Assembly (NCBI GenBank): GCA_937967755.1 | Contig: CALBTA010000459.1 | Span: 1 to 6,819, forward strand | DNA length: 6,819 bases | DNA from: an uncultured Planctomycetaceae bacterium | GTDB lineage: Bacteria > Planctomycetota > Planctomycetia > Pirellulales > Pirellulaceae | Direction: 5' to 3' | In this document: piece by piece, positions 6,180 through 6,819 of the stretch | Layout: every line of letters begins with the position of its first letter | How positions within the stretch are numbered: position 1 is the stretch's first letter | Made by a program: the position numbers and the translations under genes | Notes under the pieces: model-generated | Seen by the model: the letters and a program-made list of their open reading frames with translations, nothing else | The model's database searches: none | Told to the model about the DNA's origin: nothing

Positions 6180-6622
6180 GATGCGTTTAATTTCGCCAGT
6201 GTCTTAATCCGCTGTACCATCGCGTAGAGACCGTTGCGGCGTTGGCCGCTGAGGTGCTGTTTCAGCCCGAGCTTTTCGAACACTTGTTCCGGGTCGCGGT
6301 CGATCACTTCCCCGGGCGTTTGCCCGTTGAACAGCGCAAGCAATACGGCGATCAGACCTTTGACGATGATTGAGTCACTGTCGGCGGTGATTTCCATTAG
6401 CCCCTCGCCAGCCGCCCCGTTATCGGAAGGGCGAACATCCGCGACCATCCAGACCTGGCTCATGCAGCCGTCGACCTTGGTCGAATCGTTCTGCAATTCG
6501 GGCGGCATTGGCGACAGTTCATTCCCCAACTCAATGAGAAATCCGTACCGCTCGTCCCACGCTTGCAGGTCCTCGAACGTTTCGAGCAATTCGTCAATGG
6601 TGATAGGAGCGGTACTCATCAT
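6176..6622 (-). CDS. sufE: SufE family Fe-S cluster assembly protein (cysteine desulfurase sulfur acceptor)
   Basis: The product has 148 residues, normal for SufE (about 140). The signature V-D-G-C-M-S-Q-V-W is present, with C53 aligning to the persulfide-accepting cysteine of the family (C51 in E. coli). SufE takes sulfane sulfur from the desulfurase SufS, stimulates it, and delivers the sulfur to the cytosolic SufBCD scaffold. The downstream half has the expected SIIVKGLIAVLLALFNGQTP-like helical region and the GLKQHLSGQRRNG segment. There are two consecutive ATG codons at the start (6622 and 6619) and no clear Shine-Dalgarno sequence. A DUF59/SufT-like gene ends 80 bases upstream, consistent with a suf-related locus. 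The TAG stop lies inside the right arm of the palindrome, so the last codons may have been altered by its insertion. Confidence 0.93.
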   Translation of the reverse strand: MMSTAPITIDELLETFEDLQAWDERYGFLIELGNELSPMPPELQNDSTKVDGCMSQVWMVADVRPSDNGAAGEGLMEITADSDSIIVKGLIAVLLALFNGQTPGEVIDRDPEQVFEKLGLKQHLSGQRRNGLYAMVQRIKTLAKLNAS

Positions 6623-6702
6623 GAGAAAAGTGGCGGGGGCTTCTAGCCACCGCTGTATCGGAGTGCTGTTTGACGGAGGCCGGAAACCCCGTTACGAAGG
6701 CT
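6623..6702. other. Short intergenic region with degenerate palindromes
   Basis: This 80-base gap separates the DUF59-like stop codon from sufE. It contains GTGGC (6630-6634) pairing with GCCAC (6646-6650), and ACGG (6673-6676) pairing with CCGT (6689-6692). The arms are short and loosely spaced, so these could be eroded palindromic repeats or chance. No convincing promoter or Shine-Dalgarno sequence for sufE was seen. Confidence 0.3.
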
Positions 6703-6819
6703 CTAAAAAATCCCCAACGGATCCCGAGCGTCCGCAGTCATCTTTGCCGGCGTCCAGGGTGGTTCCAGGACGGTGCGAACTTCGACTTGGCGGACGCCCT
6801 CCATTTGCGTCACTGCCAT
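6703..6819 (-). CDS. C-terminal fragment of a DUF59 (MIP18/SufT-like) metal-sulfur cluster assembly factor
   Basis: Partial gene entering from the right edge: 38 codons and a TAG stop (6705-6703). The end of the protein reads ...EVRTVLEPPWTPAKMTADAR followed by a terminal L-G-I-F. The hydrophobic strand, P-P-W-T-P, a methionine, an A-R pair and a final L-G are the typical C-terminus of DUF59 proteins such as SufT and the PaaD/MIP18 family, which assist iron-sulfur cluster assembly or transfer. The edge codon happens to be ATG, but the family is about 100 residues long, so this is almost certainly an internal methionine. The neighbouring sufE supports the assignment. The N-terminal part, including the conserved catalytic-type residues, is not in the window. 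Confidence 0.75.
   Translation of the reverse strand: MAVTQMEGVRQVEVRTVLEPPWTPAKMTADARDPLGIF

Noticed and set aside
1..6819. CRISPR array, tRNA/rRNA genes, transposase
   Set aside because: No regularly spaced direct repeats, no cloverleaf-like segments and no transposase or integrase motifs were found in either strand by eye.

Overview
The window most likely comes from a planctomycete, probably of the Pirellulales type. The evidence is a secreted DUF1598 protein (a family I know only from planctomycetes), an FHA-GAF-sigma54 regulator, bacterial genes for C1 transfer on tetrahydromethanopterin (H4MPT) and methanofuran, and short GC-rich palindromes of the kind scattered through those genomes. 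The DNA is GC-rich. This placement rests on recognising families by eye; no database search was run.

Layout. Positions 1-1813 (minus strand) hold most of a sigma-54-dependent activator with an N-terminal FHA domain; its C-terminus lies off the left edge, so it is an open frame with no stop in the window. Positions 1814-2041 are a divergent intergenic region with one candidate promoter in each direction and a GC-rich leader hairpin. Positions 2042-3370 (plus) encode the DUF1598 protein. A hairpin at 3381-3409 lies at the convergent junction. Positions 3405-6092 (minus) hold three tightly packed genes. In transcription order they are an ATP-grasp ligase (5055-6092), an ASKHA-fold 'H4MPT-linked C1 transfer pathway protein' (4021-5025) and a small amino-acid-kinase-fold protein (3405-4019). 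A 29-bp perfect inverted repeat (6097-6179) separates them from sufE (6176-6622). The last 38 codons of a DUF59/SufT-like gene (6703-6819) enter from the right edge. No tRNA, rRNA, CRISPR array or transposase gene was seen.

How the genes fit together. The three-gene block matches the archaeal enzymes MfnD, MfnF and MfnE by fold. Those enzymes make gamma-glutamyltyramine, activate the aminomethylfuran phosphate to a diphosphate, and condense the two into the methanofuran core. The block is therefore probably the core-assembly operon for a methanofuran-like C1 carrier used with H4MPT enzymes in formaldehyde or formate metabolism. SufE and the DUF59 protein belong to iron-sulfur cluster assembly. 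They lie upstream on the same strand but are separated from the block by the palindrome.

The most notable sequence-level observations are: the palindrome, which contains the sufE stop codon and ends 4 bases before the next start codon; a 16-bp tandem duplication that appears to have frameshifted the end of the ATP-grasp gene, since removing one copy restores a frame ending 4 bases before the next gene; and two compact palindromes inside the kinase gene.
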